Below are positions 17,335 to 26,221 of a stretch of 32,338 nucleotides of DNA, piece after piece. Position 1 is the stretch's first letter; each line of letters begins with the position of its first letter. The notes below the pieces were generated by a model. That model was not told the origin of the DNA. It ran no database searches and saw nothing but the letters and a program-made list of their open reading frames with translations. The translations under genes were made by a program, and so were the position numbers. Origin of the DNA: Legionellaceae bacterium (GTDB lineage Bacteria > Pseudomonadota > Gammaproteobacteria > Legionellales > Legionellaceae); the NCBI GenBank assembly GCA_030157805.1, contig JAOAUB010000077.1:1-32338 (forward strand), written 5' to 3'.

Positions 17335-18600
17335 ATGAATCTTAAAGAACTCAAGCAATTGCCTATTGCCGAACTAGTTAATATTGCCATGGAAATGGGC
17401 GTTGAAAACACCTCCCGAATGCGTAAACAAGATCTTTTATTTGCCATTCTCAAAGTTCATGCAGCAAAAGGTGAGGATATTTGGGGCGGCGGCGTTCTTG
17501 AAGTTTTACCCGATGGTTTTGGTTTTTTGCGTTCTGATGATGACTCGTATCTTGCCGGACCGGACGACACGTATGTTTCTCCAAGCCAGATTCGACGTTT
17601 TGGACTTCGAACGGGCGACACCGTTTATGGCAAAATTCGACCCCCTAAAGACAGTGAGCGCTATTTTGCATTATTAAAAGTCGATCAAATTAATTATGAT
17701 TCGCCGGATAATGTTAAAAATAAAATCCTATTTGAAAATCTGACGCCCCTTTTTGCAACGCGACGTTTGGTCATGGAGCAAGGCAATGGTAGTACCGAAG
17801 ATTTAACAGCACGTGTTGTTGATTTGTGTGCGCCGTTTGGTATGGGACAACGTGGTTTGATTGTTTCTCCGCCTAAAGCGGGTAAGACGGTCATGTTACA
17901 AAATCTTGCTCATTCGATTGAAAAAAAATACCCTGATTGTCATTTGATAGTTTTGTTGATCGATGAGCGCCCCGAAGAAGTGACGGAGATGCAGCGATCG
18001 GTCGTTAACGGTGAGGTGATTGCGAGTACCTTTGATGAGCCTGCTAATCGTCACGTTCAAGTGGCTGAAATGGTGATCGAGAAGGCAAAACGATTGGTTG
18101 AGCATAAGCGTGATGTGGTTATTTTGTTAGACTCAATCACCCGATTGGCTCGAGCTTATAACACCGTGATTCCGTCATCAGGTAAAGTTCTAACCGGTGG
18201 CGTAGATGCTAATGCCCTGCAACGCCCTAAGCGCTTATATGGAGCTGCGCGTAATATCGAAGAAGGCGGTAGTTTAACTATTATTGCAACGGCCTTAGTG
18301 GATACCGGTTCCAAAATGGATGAAGTCATCTATGAGGAATTTAAAGGTACGGGTAATATGGAAATTCACTTAAGTCGTAATATTTCGGAACGCCGGGTGT
18401 TTCCGGCCATTAATATTAATCGCTCGGGTACGCGTCGTGAAGATTTGCTGTTGTCGCCTGAAGATCTGCAACGGACTTGGATTTTGCGTAAAATCATGCA
18501 ATCCATGGATGAGTGTGATGCTATTGAGTTTTTGATCGAGCGCATGAAAAATCATAAAACTAATGCCGAATTTTTTGATGCCATGAAACGGCACGAGTAA
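17335..18600 (+). CDS. rho: Transcription termination factor Rho
   Basis: Rho is the hexameric RNA-dependent ATPase that releases untranslated transcripts. The 421-residue protein starts [11 protein letters not shown], as in E. coli. It has the N-terminal RNA-binding domain with [21 protein letters not shown], the Walker A loop SPPKAGKT (about 178-185), the Walker B region [16 protein letters not shown], and the Q/R-loop region with GGVDANAL and [12 protein letters not shown]. The ATG at 17335 is preferred over an in-frame GTG at 17326 because it matches the family start. The 277-bp region after nuoN (17058-17334) is AT-rich and holds no recognised gene or clear promoter. A long leader fits the known autogenous control of rho, but this is inference. 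Confidence 0.98.
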   Translation: MNLKELKQLPIAELVNIAMEMGVENTSRMRKQDLLFAILKVHAAKGEDIWGGGVLEVLPDGFGFLRSDDDSYLAGPDDTYVSPSQIRRFGLRTGDTVYGKIRPPKDSERYFALLKVDQINYDSPDNVKNKILFENLTPLFATRRLVMEQGNGSTEDLTARVVDLCAPFGMGQRGLIVSPPKAGKTVMLQNLAHSIEKKYPDCHLIVLLIDERPEEVTEMQRSVVNGEVIASTFDEPANRHVQVAEMVIEKAKRLVEHKRDVVILLDSITRLARAYNTVIPSSGKVLTGGVDANALQRPKRLYGAARNIEEGGSLTIIATALVDTGSKMDEVIYEEFKGTGNMEIHLSRNISERRVFPAININRSGTRREDLLLSPEDLQRTWILRKIMQSMDECDAIEFLIERMKNHKTNAEFFDAMKRHE

Positions 18601-18617
18601 TTGCGCTAAGGTGAGTG

Positions 18618-20081
18618 ATGAAATACGCAGATTTACGTGATTTTATTGAACAATTAGAATCACGTGGACTTTTAAAGCGGGTCAGTTATCCGGTTTCACC
18701 CTATCTTGAAATGACGGTGGTGAGTGATCGTGTTTTGCGCAACGCAGGCCCGGCGCTTTTATTTACAAACCCCAAAGATCATACGATTCCGGTGTTAACC
18801 AATTTATTTGGGACGACAGAGCGTGTTGCGTTGGCCATGGGTGAAGAAAGTATCAGCGCGTTGCGCGAGATTGGGCTTTTGCTGGCGTCTTTGAAGGAGC
18901 CAGAGCCTCCTTCGGGATTTAAAGACGCTTTTAGTCGATTGCCACTCTTAAAACAAGCCTTGAACATGGCGCCAAAATACGTAAGTGGTGCATCTTGCCA
19001 AGCGATAGTCTTCGAAAAAGAGGACGTTGATTTAAGTCGTTTTCCCATTCAAACCTGTTGGCCAAACGATGCAGGTCCTTTGGTGACCTGGGGGCTTGTG
19101 ACCACGAAAGGACCAAATCAATCGCGTGAAAACATGGGCATTTATCGTCAGCAGGTGATAGGTCGTAATCAGTTGATTATGCGTTGGTTGCCGCAGCGTG
19201 GTGGTGCTTTAGATTATCAAGCTTGGCAGCAAGTTAATCCTGGGACGCGATTTCCTATTGCGGTGACGTTAGGAGCGGATCCTGCGACCATTTTGGCGGC
19301 TGTCACGCCAATTCCAGATAGTTTATCCGAATATGCTTTTGCCGGATTGTTGCGTGGACAACGCACGCAATTAACGCAATGTTTGGGTAATGATTTGCAT
19401 GTTCCCGCAACTGCGGAGATTGTCCTGGAAGGTTATTTGGAGCCAGGTGTTGAAGCGCCTGAAGGACCTTTTGGTGACCATACCGGTTATTATAATGAAA
19501 TACAGTCATTTCCTGTCTTTACGGTTGAGCGGATTACGCAACGAAAAGATCCTATTTATCATAGCACCTACACAGGCCGGCCACCTGATGAACCGGCGAT
19601 TCTTGGTGTGGCTTTAAATGAAGTTTTTGTTCCTTTGCTCCAAAAGCAATTCCCTGAAATTGTTGATTTTTATTTGCCGCCGGAGGGCTGTTCTTATCGT
19701 CTTGCTGTGGTGACTATTAAAAAACAATACCCCGGTCATGCTAAGCGAATCATGATGGCTGTTTGGTCGTTTTTAAGACAGTTCATGTACACTAAATTTA
19801 TTATTGTGTGCGATGATGATGTCGATGCGCGTTCTTGGCCTGATGTGATTTGGGCTATGACCACGCGCATGGATCCAAAGCGTGACAGCGTTTTTATTGA
19901 AAACACGCCCATTGATTATTTGGACTTTGCTTCACCCGTAGCAGGGCTTGGTTCTAAAATTGGTTTGGACGCCACAACAAAATGGCCCGGTGAAACAAAT
20001 CGAGAGTGGGGGATCCCCATTAAAATGGACGATGACATCCTTAACAAAGTTAATGATTACTGGTCCCTGTTAGGTGTTTAG
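18618..20081 (+). CDS. ubiD: 4-hydroxy-3-polyprenylbenzoate decarboxylase UbiD
   Basis: UbiD is a prenylated-FMN-dependent decarboxylase that removes the carboxylate from 3-polyprenyl-4-hydroxybenzoate in ubiquinone synthesis. The prFMN synthase UbiX is not in the window. The 487-residue protein is colinear with the E. coli enzyme: [14 protein letters not shown] at the start, [55 protein letters not shown], and [21 protein letters not shown] near the end. AAGGTGAG at 18608-18615 is a strong ribosome site for the ATG at 18618 (a GTG lies one codon upstream). It follows rho by 17 bp and is probably cotranscribed. Confidence 0.97.
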   Translation: MKYADLRDFIEQLESRGLLKRVSYPVSPYLEMTVVSDRVLRNAGPALLFTNPKDHTIPVLTNLFGTTERVALAMGEESISALREIGLLLASLKEPEPPSGFKDAFSRLPLLKQALNMAPKYVSGASCQAIVFEKEDVDLSRFPIQTCWPNDAGPLVTWGLVTTKGPNQSRENMGIYRQQVIGRNQLIMRWLPQRGGALDYQAWQQVNPGTRFPIAVTLGADPATILAAVTPIPDSLSEYAFAGLLRGQRTQLTQCLGNDLHVPATAEIVLEGYLEPGVEAPEGPFGDHTGYYNEIQSFPVFTVERITQRKDPIYHSTYTGRPPDEPAILGVALNEVFVPLLQKQFPEIVDFYLPPEGCSYRLAVVTIKKQYPGHAKRIMMAVWSFLRQFMYTKFIIVCDDDVDARSWPDVIWAMTTRMDPKRDSVFIENTPIDYLDFASPVAGLGSKIGLDATTKWPGETNREWGIPIKMDDDILNKVNDYWSLLGV

Positions 20082-20133
20082 GGATCGCATTACTTGCTGA
20101 TTATGAAATAGTTATTTTAATTTTACCGCTCTT

Positions 20134-20161
20134 AAAACTGCGCGTCATGCCTTGCGGTTTT
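20134..20161 (+). terminator. Probable terminator after ubiD
   Basis: AAAACTGC (20134-20141) pairs with GCGGTTTT (20154-20161), giving an 8-bp stem with one G-U pair and a 12-nt loop, 52 bp after the ubiD stop. The descending arm ends in TTTT, then AATT, so the U-tract is short. The rest of 20082-20208 shows nothing else. Confidence 0.45.
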
Positions 20162-20208
20162 AATTAAATCACCTTAATCTTTAAAATTATCTTTTGTGGA
20201 GTTTAGCC

Positions 20209-20403
20209 GTGGAGGCATTTTATCAAGTATTAGCTTTAATTGGTTCAGGACTTATTGTTTGGTTTCTTTATCGAACGGTAAAAGGACGTCCTGAGGTATT
20301 TAGTGGGGAAAACATGAGTAAAAGTTTATTCACGATGGGAATTTTAGCTTTGATCTTGATTGTTTTCGTCGCATTGTTGATAGTCATGGTCAGAAGTACT
20401 TAG
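20209..20403 (+). CDS. Small two-helix membrane protein, function unknown
   Basis: I do not recognise a characterised family. The 64-residue protein starts MEAFYQVLALIGSG. It has two hydrophobic helices (about 5-22 and 44-62) separated by a short polar loop with KGRPEVFSGENMSKS, so it is a likely inner-membrane protein with both termini on one side. I chose the GTG at 20209 because GTGGAG at 20196-20201 sits at ideal ribosome-site distance. A TTG at 20194 would add five residues but place the start over that site. It is convergent with tatC, 25 bp apart. Confidence 0.7.
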   Translation: MEAFYQVLALIGSGLIVWFLYRTVKGRPEVFSGENMSKSLFTMGILALILIVFVALLIVMVRST

Positions 20404-20428
20404 GGAGATCCCTTAGTGTCACGACGTG

Positions 20429-21148
20429 TTATTCTGCCGGTAACATGTTGGGCCTAGATTTTTTGCTAAAAGCTGCGCAAAGAATACCTAATTCATAAAG
20501 AAGACAAAGCGGTACCGCCAACATCACTTGCGACAAGACATCGGGTGGTGTGAGCAGCATGCCTAAAATAAATGCGCTGACAATCACGTATGGTCTTATT
20601 TCTTTTAAAGTTTTTCGCTGAATGATCTCGAATTGAACTAACATGGCGCAGAGTAAGGGTACTTGAAATGCGACGCCAAAAAGCCATAGCATGCGAGTAA
20701 TGAACGCGGTGGATGAGGTGATGTCTGGCATGAGTTTGATGCCTTCAGGAACTGCTTGGGCAAAAAATTGAAACATAAGCGGCAAGACCACGAAAAAACA
20801 AAATAAAATACCCATCATGAAAAGAAGCAAGCTTCCACCAGCGATTTTTATAAATCCTTTTTTTTCACGTTGATAAAGTCCAGGTGCAGCAAAAAACCAC
20901 AGTTGGATCAAGGCAAAGGGTGTGGTGCATAGAAAGGATGCATTGGCTGCGATCGTTAAAGGAATAACGACAGTTGAGGTGATTTGTGTTGCAATCAGTG
21001 ATGAGTTGGGTGTTAAGGTGTGTTGTAGTGGTTGGATTATCAAAAGAAATAGAGGATTGGCTCCTAAAAAAAAGAGGATAAAAAGAGTGCAAAAAAAGAC
21101 CAAAACGGCTAAGATGCGTTGGCGCAGTTCTAATAGATATTGAAGCAT
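20429..21148 (-). CDS. tatC: Sec-independent translocase TatC
   Basis: TatC is the receptor of the twin-arginine translocase: it recognises the RR signal of folded proteins and recruits TatA. The 239-residue protein has six predicted transmembrane helices. It carries the N-terminal LLELRQR motif with the signal-binding Glu7, and the first cytoplasmic loop FAAPGLYQREKKG with Glu95, equivalent to the second essential glutamate. The LTPPDVLSQVMLAVPLCLLYE segment closes the fold. The N-terminus is several residues shorter than in E. coli. No tatA or tatB is adjacent, as also known in Legionella. It is divergent from rsmA with only 39 bp between the start codons. Confidence 0.95.
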   Translation of the reverse strand: MLQYLLELRQRILAVLVFFCTLFILFFLGANPLFLLIIQPLQHTLTPNSSLIATQITSTVVIPLTIAANASFLCTTPFALIQLWFFAAPGLYQREKKGFIKIAGGSLLLFMMGILFCFFVVLPLMFQFFAQAVPEGIKLMPDITSSTAFITRMLWLFGVAFQVPLLCAMLVQFEIIQRKTLKEIRPYVIVSAFILGMLLTPPDVLSQVMLAVPLCLLYELGILCAAFSKKSRPNMLPAE

Positions 21149-21187
21149 GGCGCTTATTTTAATACATAAAGAGTAATATATAAACTA

Positions 21188-21997
21188 ATGATTCCTTCAT
21201 CGAAGAAAAAAAAGAATTTGGGACATCGTCCTCGCAAACGTTTTGGGCAAAATTTTTTGCAAAGCCAGTCGGTGATTCATGCAATCATCGATGCTTTGCA
21301 GGTACAGCCTGCGGATAAACTTGTTGAAATCGGTCCGGGTCTTGGTGCTTTAACGAAGCCGCTGTTGCAGATTTTGCCGCATTTGACTGCGATTGAAATT
21401 GATCGTGATTTGCAGGCGTATTGGTTAAAACAGTCTTATGCGGATAAGCTGGCTTTGGTGGAGGCGGACGCCTTAACGGTGGATTATGGTCAGTGGGGTG
21501 AGTCGATTCGTTTATTGGGTAATTTGCCGTATAACATTTCAACGCCGTTGTTATTTCATCTTCTTGATTATGCTGCGTTCATTCAAGACATGCATTTCAT
21601 GTTACAAAAAGAAGTGGCGGAGCGCCTGGCAGCTTCTCCTGGCCATAAAAATTATGGACGCTTGAGTATTATGGTTCAATATTTTTGCGAGGTTACACTG
21701 TTGTTTGATGTCCCTCCTGAGGCGTTTGATCCTCCCCCTAAAGTGAATTCATCGGTGGTTTGTTTGCGTCCTCATCGGGTGCCACGCTATGATGAGGTCA
21801 ATCGAGATGCGCTTCAAAAAGTGGTTGCTCAGGCTTTTGGCATGCGACGCAAAACCTTGGCCAACAATTTAAAACCATTACTTTCTGCTGCGGAGCTTCA
21901 AGCTTTAGATCTCAATCCGGGCGCGCGGCCGGAGCAAATTGTATTGGAAGATTACGTACGTTTGACGCATTATATTCATGAATCAGGTAAGATATAA
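21188..21997 (+). CDS. rsmA: 16S rRNA dimethyladenosine transferase RsmA (KsgA)
   Basis: RsmA dimethylates the two adjacent adenosines near the 3' end of 16S rRNA (A1518 and A1519 in E. coli numbering) during small-subunit maturation, using S-adenosylmethionine. The 269-residue protein has KRFGQNFL near residue 18, motif I EIGPGLGALT (47-56), the acidic EIDRDL, EADALTVDY, and the catalytic NLPYNIS motif (112-118). The C-terminal helical domain contains FGMRRKTLANNL. A lysine-rich N-terminus (KKKK, 6-9) is slightly extended. The neighbourhood with apaH nearby is typical of gammaproteobacteria, although another gene intervenes here. Confidence 0.97.
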   Translation: MIPSSKKKKNLGHRPRKRFGQNFLQSQSVIHAIIDALQVQPADKLVEIGPGLGALTKPLLQILPHLTAIEIDRDLQAYWLKQSYADKLALVEADALTVDYGQWGESIRLLGNLPYNISTPLLFHLLDYAAFIQDMHFMLQKEVAERLAASPGHKNYGRLSIMVQYFCEVTLLFDVPPEAFDPPPKVNSSVVCLRPHRVPRYDEVNRDALQKVVAQAFGMRRKTLANNLKPLLSAAELQALDLNPGARPEQIVLEDYVRLTHYIHESGKI

Positions 21998-22056
21998 CAC
22001 ATGACTAAAAAGGATAGTAGTCAGGGTTAAACCAATCAACTATTGTAACGGCTCCT

Positions 22057-22091
22057 CCGTCATCTCGATGAGCTTGCGAGGAATCTCGTGG
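22057..22091. repeat. Candidate dispersed intergenic repeat
   Basis: In the 207-bp gap after rsmA, the sequence beginning CGTCATCTCGATGAGC and ending GAGGAATCTCGTG has the look of short interspersed palindromic repeats seen in many proteobacterial genomes (type CGTCATTGCGAG...GCAATCTC). It contains the small complementary arms CTCG and CGAG. Only one copy is in the window, so its repetitive nature is inference. Confidence 0.3.
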
Positions 22092-22118
22092 TGTGAGCAG
22101 TTATGAATTAGTTAACTC

Positions 22119-22162
22119 GACTTTGGCCATTTTTAAGTGTTCTGCGAAAAAAGGCCAAAGTC
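22119..22162. repeat. Perfect 10-bp inverted repeat upstream of TraI-like gene
   Basis: GACTTTGGCC (22119-22128) and its exact reverse complement GGCCAAAGTC (22153-22162) are separated by 24 nt. Outside them, GTTAAC (22111-22116) and GTTAA (22166-22170) add a further partly complementary pair, making a long imperfect stem. No U-run follows. It ends 42 bp before the next gene. Confidence 0.55.
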
Positions 22163-22204
22163 CAGGTTAAGGATGTTGGATAAACTCAATTTAGGGAGAG
22201 TATC

Positions 22205-23545
22205 TTGTTTACTCATTATGGAAAAAAAGAAAAAGCAGCCCCTTCGAAGCTTATTAAGAATTTAATGCCTATTCGTACGTCCGATGCGATCATGGCCGAG
22301 GAAAAACGTGGTGCCTTGTGGTTGGAAATAAAGCAAGCGATCGTTCTAGGGGAAGAACGTGTCGCGAGCTTGTGCGCGCCTGTCCTTGATCATTTAATTA
22401 GTCATTGTCAACTCTTACCAGAAACAGCCAACAGCTATTATGCGCAGCCTGGTGGGTTGCTCGATCATGCTTTAAATCGCGCTGAAGCCGCCTTAACTTT
22501 ATTTCGTCAATTTGTGATTCTTGAAGAGAATCAAGCCGAGTGGTCAGAAGAGCAAAAGATTTGGCAATATGTTCTCTATACGGCCGCATTGCTTCAGGGT
22601 GTTGGCAAATTGCAAATTGATTATCAAGTGAATACTTATGATGCTAAGGGGCATTTTTTGGCGTCATGGAATCCTTTGCTTAATAGTTTATCTTCGGCAG
22701 GCAGTTATTATGCCTATGAGTTTGAAAAAGAAGTTGAAATTGATTTTCGCCGGCGACTTAATCTATTAATGGCCCGATTGCTTATGCCGGCCAGTGGTTT
22801 TGCGTGGATAGCATCCGATCGAGACGTTCTTGCTGTTTGGCTTGCTTTGCTTAATGAGGATTATCATGGTGCAGGCACATTAGGAGCTATTTTAATTCGG
22901 GCGGATGCGATTGCTTTGCGACGTTATTTTAGCCAAATTTTTGTTCGTGACAGCAGTGCGCGCACGATTCGTGATCGCGTGAGTACCTTCTCAGGCGGTG
23001 TTCCTGAATCAATTACTGATCTTGAGGGTAAAGTCGGTGCGAAATTTATCCAGTGGCTCCATGGAGCGCTTGAGTCGGGTCAGATTATTATTAATAAGCC
23101 GCCGTTGCTCATTGTTCCTGGCGGGATGCTGATGTGCGCTGAAATTTTTAAATTATTTGTGCGCGAGCATCCTGAGTTTAAGAATTGGTTAGCCGTACAA
23201 ACAGGATTTTTATCTTTTAAATTGCATCAAGTTGGTCCGAACGGTCAAACTGATTTCCGATTTGAGCAAGCGACGAACCAGAAAATGTATCATGGTGTTG
23301 TATTTTCTAATTACGCCATGGTTTTGCCGGAGCAAGTTAGGCTTTATCAAATTCAGACAGGAAAAATCACAAGCATGTCGGCGATAGAGTTTATTCATCA
23401 GGCCCATTCTCGTTATCATGGGATAGTGTCCGCAGCAAAGCAAACCGTCGATCAGTTGTTGTATTTATCAGCTTCTGGACAATGGCAAGCGCAACCTTTG
23501 GGTCAGCCTCCGCGGCCTGGTGAGGGAATCATTACTCGTGGTTGA
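22205..23545 (+). CDS. TraI_2/TraI_2_C domain (MobH-relaxase-like) protein
   Basis: The N-terminal half resembles the TraI_2 domain found in MobH relaxases of integrative conjugative elements, with [19 protein letters not shown] at about residues 79-97. The C-terminal region matches the TraI_2_C winged-helix pattern ([17 protein letters not shown], then [15 protein letters not shown], about 280-320). In canonical members an HD pair lies in an LLHDIGK motif. Here the site reads ALLQGVGK (129-135), with Gln131-Gly132 in place of His-Asp, so metal-dependent activity is doubtful. The start is TTG 22205, fixed by the strong ribosome site GGGAGAG at 22194-22200. No other conjugation gene is nearby and its stop overlaps apaH. 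Function is unknown; it may be a domesticated chromosomal paralogue. Confidence 0.75.
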   Translation: MFTHYGKKEKAAPSKLIKNLMPIRTSDAIMAEEKRGALWLEIKQAIVLGEERVASLCAPVLDHLISHCQLLPETANSYYAQPGGLLDHALNRAEAALTLFRQFVILEENQAEWSEEQKIWQYVLYTAALLQGVGKLQIDYQVNTYDAKGHFLASWNPLLNSLSSAGSYYAYEFEKEVEIDFRRRLNLLMARLLMPASGFAWIASDRDVLAVWLALLNEDYHGAGTLGAILIRADAIALRRYFSQIFVRDSSARTIRDRVSTFSGGVPESITDLEGKVGAKFIQWLHGALESGQIIINKPPLLIVPGGMLMCAEIFKLFVREHPEFKNWLAVQTGFLSFKLHQVGPNGQTDFRFEQATNQKMYHGVVFSNYAMVLPEQVRLYQIQTGKITSMSAIEFIHQAHSRYHGIVSAAKQTVDQLLYLSASGQWQAQPLGQPPRPGEGIITRG

Positions 23546-24359
23546 TTATGTGATAGGTGATTTGCAAGGTTGTTATGAGCCTCTCATGCGTTTGCTTGAA
23601 CACATTCAGTTTTGTGACCGTGTTGATCGTTTATGGTTTGTTGGGGATTTAGTGAATCGAGGCCCGCAATCCCTAGAAGTGCTGCGTTTTATCAAACATT
23701 TGCCGGTAGCGCCCCGGATTACTTTAGGAAACCATGATCTGTATTTGTTAAATCAAATTTTTGTGGAGCAAGGTGTTGGGCGTTTTTTATCGGCAAAAGA
23801 AGATACGTTACAAGCCATTTTGCAGGCGGATGATGCGGAAGAGCTTGGTCATTGGTTGCGCGGGCAGTGTCTTCTTTATCATGAGGCGGCACTGAATATC
23901 GTGATGTGTCATGCGGGAATTGCACCGGCTTGGGATTTATTGAAAGCTAAACAATGCGCAGAAGAATTAGAGGGCGTTTTACGAGGCCCCGATTTTAAAT
24001 GGTATTTATCAAGTATGTACGGGAATAAACCTGATTGTTGGTCGGATGGTCTTGTGGGGATTGATCGTCTACGTCTTATCACTAATTATTTCACGCGCAT
24101 GCGCTTTTGCGATCAGCAAGGTCGTTTACTTTTCGATTATAAAGGCTCTATTGAAAAAGCACCTTCTGATTTAGTCCCGTGGTTTTTAGTTAAACATCGC
24201 CAAGAAATTCCCGTTGATCTTGTTTTTGGTCATTGGGCTGCATTACAAGGTCAATGTGGAGTGCCAGGAATTTATGCGGTGGATACGGGTTGTGTTTGGG
24301 GGCGAGAATTAACGGCCTTGCGCTTGCAAGACAGGCGACGTTTTTCGGTGCGGGCATGA
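23538..24359 (+). CDS. apaH: Bis(5'-nucleosyl)-tetraphosphatase, symmetrical (ApaH)
   Basis: ApaH splits diadenosine tetraphosphate into two ADP and also removes Np4-type caps from RNA. The 273-residue protein has the metallophosphoesterase motifs in order: GDLQGC (7-12), GDLVNRGP (36-43), GNHD (64-67), the CHAG histidine in the middle and FGHWAALQG near residue 230. I prefer GTG 23538 ([11 protein letters not shown], aligned with the family start) over GTG 23520, which adds six residues. GAGGG at 23522-23526 serves as ribosome site. It overlaps the stop of the TraI-like gene by 8 bp, so the two are translated from one message. Confidence 0.95.
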   Translation: MVDYVIGDLQGCYEPLMRLLEHIQFCDRVDRLWFVGDLVNRGPQSLEVLRFIKHLPVAPRITLGNHDLYLLNQIFVEQGVGRFLSAKEDTLQAILQADDAEELGHWLRGQCLLYHEAALNIVMCHAGIAPAWDLLKAKQCAEELEGVLRGPDFKWYLSSMYGNKPDCWSDGLVGIDRLRLITNYFTRMRFCDQQGRLLFDYKGSIEKAPSDLVPWFLVKHRQEIPVDLVFGHWAALQGQCGVPGIYAVDTGCVWGRELTALRLQDRRRFSVRA

Positions 24360-24411
24360 ATGGCGTGATGGCCTTTGAAATTAATGAGAAAAGGAACTAA
24401 GGAGGGGTAAG

Positions 24412-25332
24412 GTGTCAACGTATTTGGTCACGGGTGGTTGTGGTTTTATTGGTTCTCAATTAACCAAAAAATTGATTGAACAAGGGCATGACATTATGAT
24501 TCTGGATGATTTATCTAATGGTCAGGTCATTCATCCTCAGGCGACCTTGGTTAAGCAGGACATCACGCAATTTGATGGTATTTGTGATTTATTTCGGGGT
24601 ATTGATGGTTGTTTTCATTTGGCGGCAGTACCTACCGTCAGCGTGGATCTTGATCGTTGGTTTGATTTTCATGCAACGAACCTTAAGGGCAGTCTTAATG
24701 TTTTTAAAGCTGCAGTTGCGGCAGGGAATCGACCGGTGGTTTATGCTTCGACGTGTGGTGTTTATGGCAATGCAAAACAACTTCCTCTGCAAGAAAATCA
24801 ATACATTCAGCCAGTGAGTGCTTATGGGTGTGACAAACTTTCCACGGAACTCAATGCGGGTTTTTTAGCGCAGGTTTATCAATTGCCAAGCCTCGGGCTT
24901 CGGTTTTTTAATGTTTATGGACCCTATCAACCACCAACATCGCCTTATTCCGGGGTGATTACACGTTTTATTATGAATTTATTGGACAATAAACCGCTGA
25001 CTATTTTTGGTGATGGTGAGCAAACGCGCGATTTTGTTTTTGTTGAGGATGTGGTTGATAATTTAATTCATGCGATGAAAACGCTCGTGAAGGGCGCTGA
25101 TGTTGTGAATATTTGCACTGAAAAGACAACGACGATTAATCAGCTTATTACGCTGCTATCTAACTTACTTCATCAAGAATGCATTAAAGATTACCAACCT
25201 GTCAGGCAATATGATGCTAAAGATTCCTGTGGAAGTCGAAAGAAAATGCAGGAGTATGGTTTTCAAATTAATCATTCTTTGGATGAGGGTTTAGCTAAAA
25301 CGGTTCATTATTTTAAAACGTTGTATCGCTGA
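24412..25332 (+). CDS. NAD-dependent sugar-nucleotide epimerase, GalE/PelX-like
   Basis: This is an extended short-chain dehydrogenase of 306 residues, probably a UDP-hexose or UDP-N-acetylhexosamine 4-epimerase. It has the NAD-binding TGGCGFIG (7-14), the catalytic Thr in STCGVYG (114) and the YxxxK pair Tyr138 and Lys142. RFFNVYGPYQPP and FGDGEQTRDFVFVEDVVD are typical substrate-domain motifs. By eye, the position of E. coli GalE Tyr299, which blocks N-acetylated sugars, aligns with Ser272. GTG 24412 has a very strong ribosome site (GGAGGGG, 24401-24407). It is convergent with the kinase-like gene and about 1.2 kb from pelG. Pel synthesis uses UDP-GalNAc, and PelX-type epimerases accompany some pel operons, so a role there is plausible. 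A role in LPS is the alternative. Confidence 0.85.
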   Translation: MSTYLVTGGCGFIGSQLTKKLIEQGHDIMILDDLSNGQVIHPQATLVKQDITQFDGICDLFRGIDGCFHLAAVPTVSVDLDRWFDFHATNLKGSLNVFKAAVAAGNRPVVYASTCGVYGNAKQLPLQENQYIQPVSAYGCDKLSTELNAGFLAQVYQLPSLGLRFFNVYGPYQPPTSPYSGVITRFIMNLLDNKPLTIFGDGEQTRDFVFVEDVVDNLIHAMKTLVKGADVVNICTEKTTTINQLITLLSNLLHQECIKDYQPVRQYDAKDSCGSRKKMQEYGFQINHSLDEGLAKTVHYFKTLYR

Positions 25333-25432
25333 TGGTGCTACCATGTCATGGATAGTTAATTGGTCTATACCCTAAACTCTGCAATAGCATCATCTTGTGA
25401 CGATTCAATCACCGAATTTAGGATAATCTCCT

Positions 25433-26203
25433 CTACCTATTGCACTGCCACCATGAATTTAAATCTGTTTCTTCTCGTAACTCATCGACATAACGCGAGA
25501 AAAGAGCCTGTTTTCCTGATTGAAATATTAAGTGCATTCTAGGTGGTAGGAGCGTATTGATTTCACGCAATAGATATTGAATGATATTGTCTATGTCTAT
25601 TGGACTTGATTTGCCAATGTAACGGCTTAAGAGTGCGCTCTCTTGATTGAGAAATTGTTCTCCTACCCCGCCAAAGTCAATTAAATGAGCTTCAAAAATA
25701 TTGTCAGCTCTCTTTTCAATGAGAATATTGTCGCTATTCAAATCACTATAATATAATTTGAAAGTATGTAGTTTCTTAAATGCACGCGCAATAGCAAGTG
25801 CTATTTGATATCGAGTTAATCGATCCGATGTTTCGGTTTGACTTAACGTTTGACCGGGCAAATAGGGTAGTATCAATCGTAACCCTCCATCAGAAAACAA
25901 GATGGCTTTTTTTTCTGGATAAAAAATATTCCATAATTCACGTTCACGCTTGTATTCTGCTGTTAATATAACATCTATTCTATTGTTTTTTTCGATAGAA
26001 GGTTGTTCATACTTGCTGTAATATTTTGCGTATTTAGGGCGCTTGACCACAAATTGTGGTGTTCTAGAACGAGGATCGCTGAAAAACCGTGTTTCCGCGG
26101 AATATCCAGCGGCTGGTTTGCCGCTTGGCTCAAACTGTGTACTGTCGTCGCTTTCAATTAAACTAGTTCTGCGATTTTTAGCATAAATATATTGTACTGG
26201 CAT
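25433..26203 (-). CDS. Eukaryotic-like Ser/Thr protein kinase homologue
   Basis: The 256-residue protein looks like a small protein kinase. A VVK lysine (Lys54) follows the N-terminal strand region. A glutamate-rich helix EYKRERELW (83-91) could supply the Lys partner. The catalytic loop reads YYSDLNSDNILI, with Asp154 and Asn159 (in place of HRDxxxxN), and IDFGG (Asp176) is the metal-binding DFG. The glycine-rich loop is poorly defined. The YSD replacement and short C-lobe are unusual. Hand-counted 60-nt blocks are about 30% GC against 38-52% in nuoG, suggesting acquisition. AAAGGT 8-9 nt before the ATG is a good ribosome site. Similar kinases occur among Legionella/Coxiella secreted effectors, but no secretion signal can be read here. 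Confidence 0.6.
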   Translation of the reverse strand: MPVQYIYAKNRRTSLIESDDSTQFEPSGKPAAGYSAETRFFSDPRSRTPQFVVKRPKYAKYYSKYEQPSIEKNNRIDVILTAEYKRERELWNIFYPEKKAILFSDGGLRLILPYLPGQTLSQTETSDRLTRYQIALAIARAFKKLHTFKLYYSDLNSDNILIEKRADNIFEAHLIDFGGVGEQFLNQESALLSRYIGKSSPIDIDNIIQYLLREINTLLPPRMHLIFQSGKQALFSRYVDELREETDLNSWWQCNR

Positions 26204-26221
26204 AATATTGACCTTTTTCTT

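Noticed and set aside
20401..20416. AGGGA/TCCCT near-palindrome between the small membrane protein and tatC, considered as a terminator
   Set aside because: The loop would be only 2 nt and there is no U-run on either strand.
25335..25347. ATGGT/ACCAT hairpin between the epimerase and the kinase-like gene, considered as a convergent terminator
   Set aside because: Five-bp stem with a 3-nt loop and no U-run.
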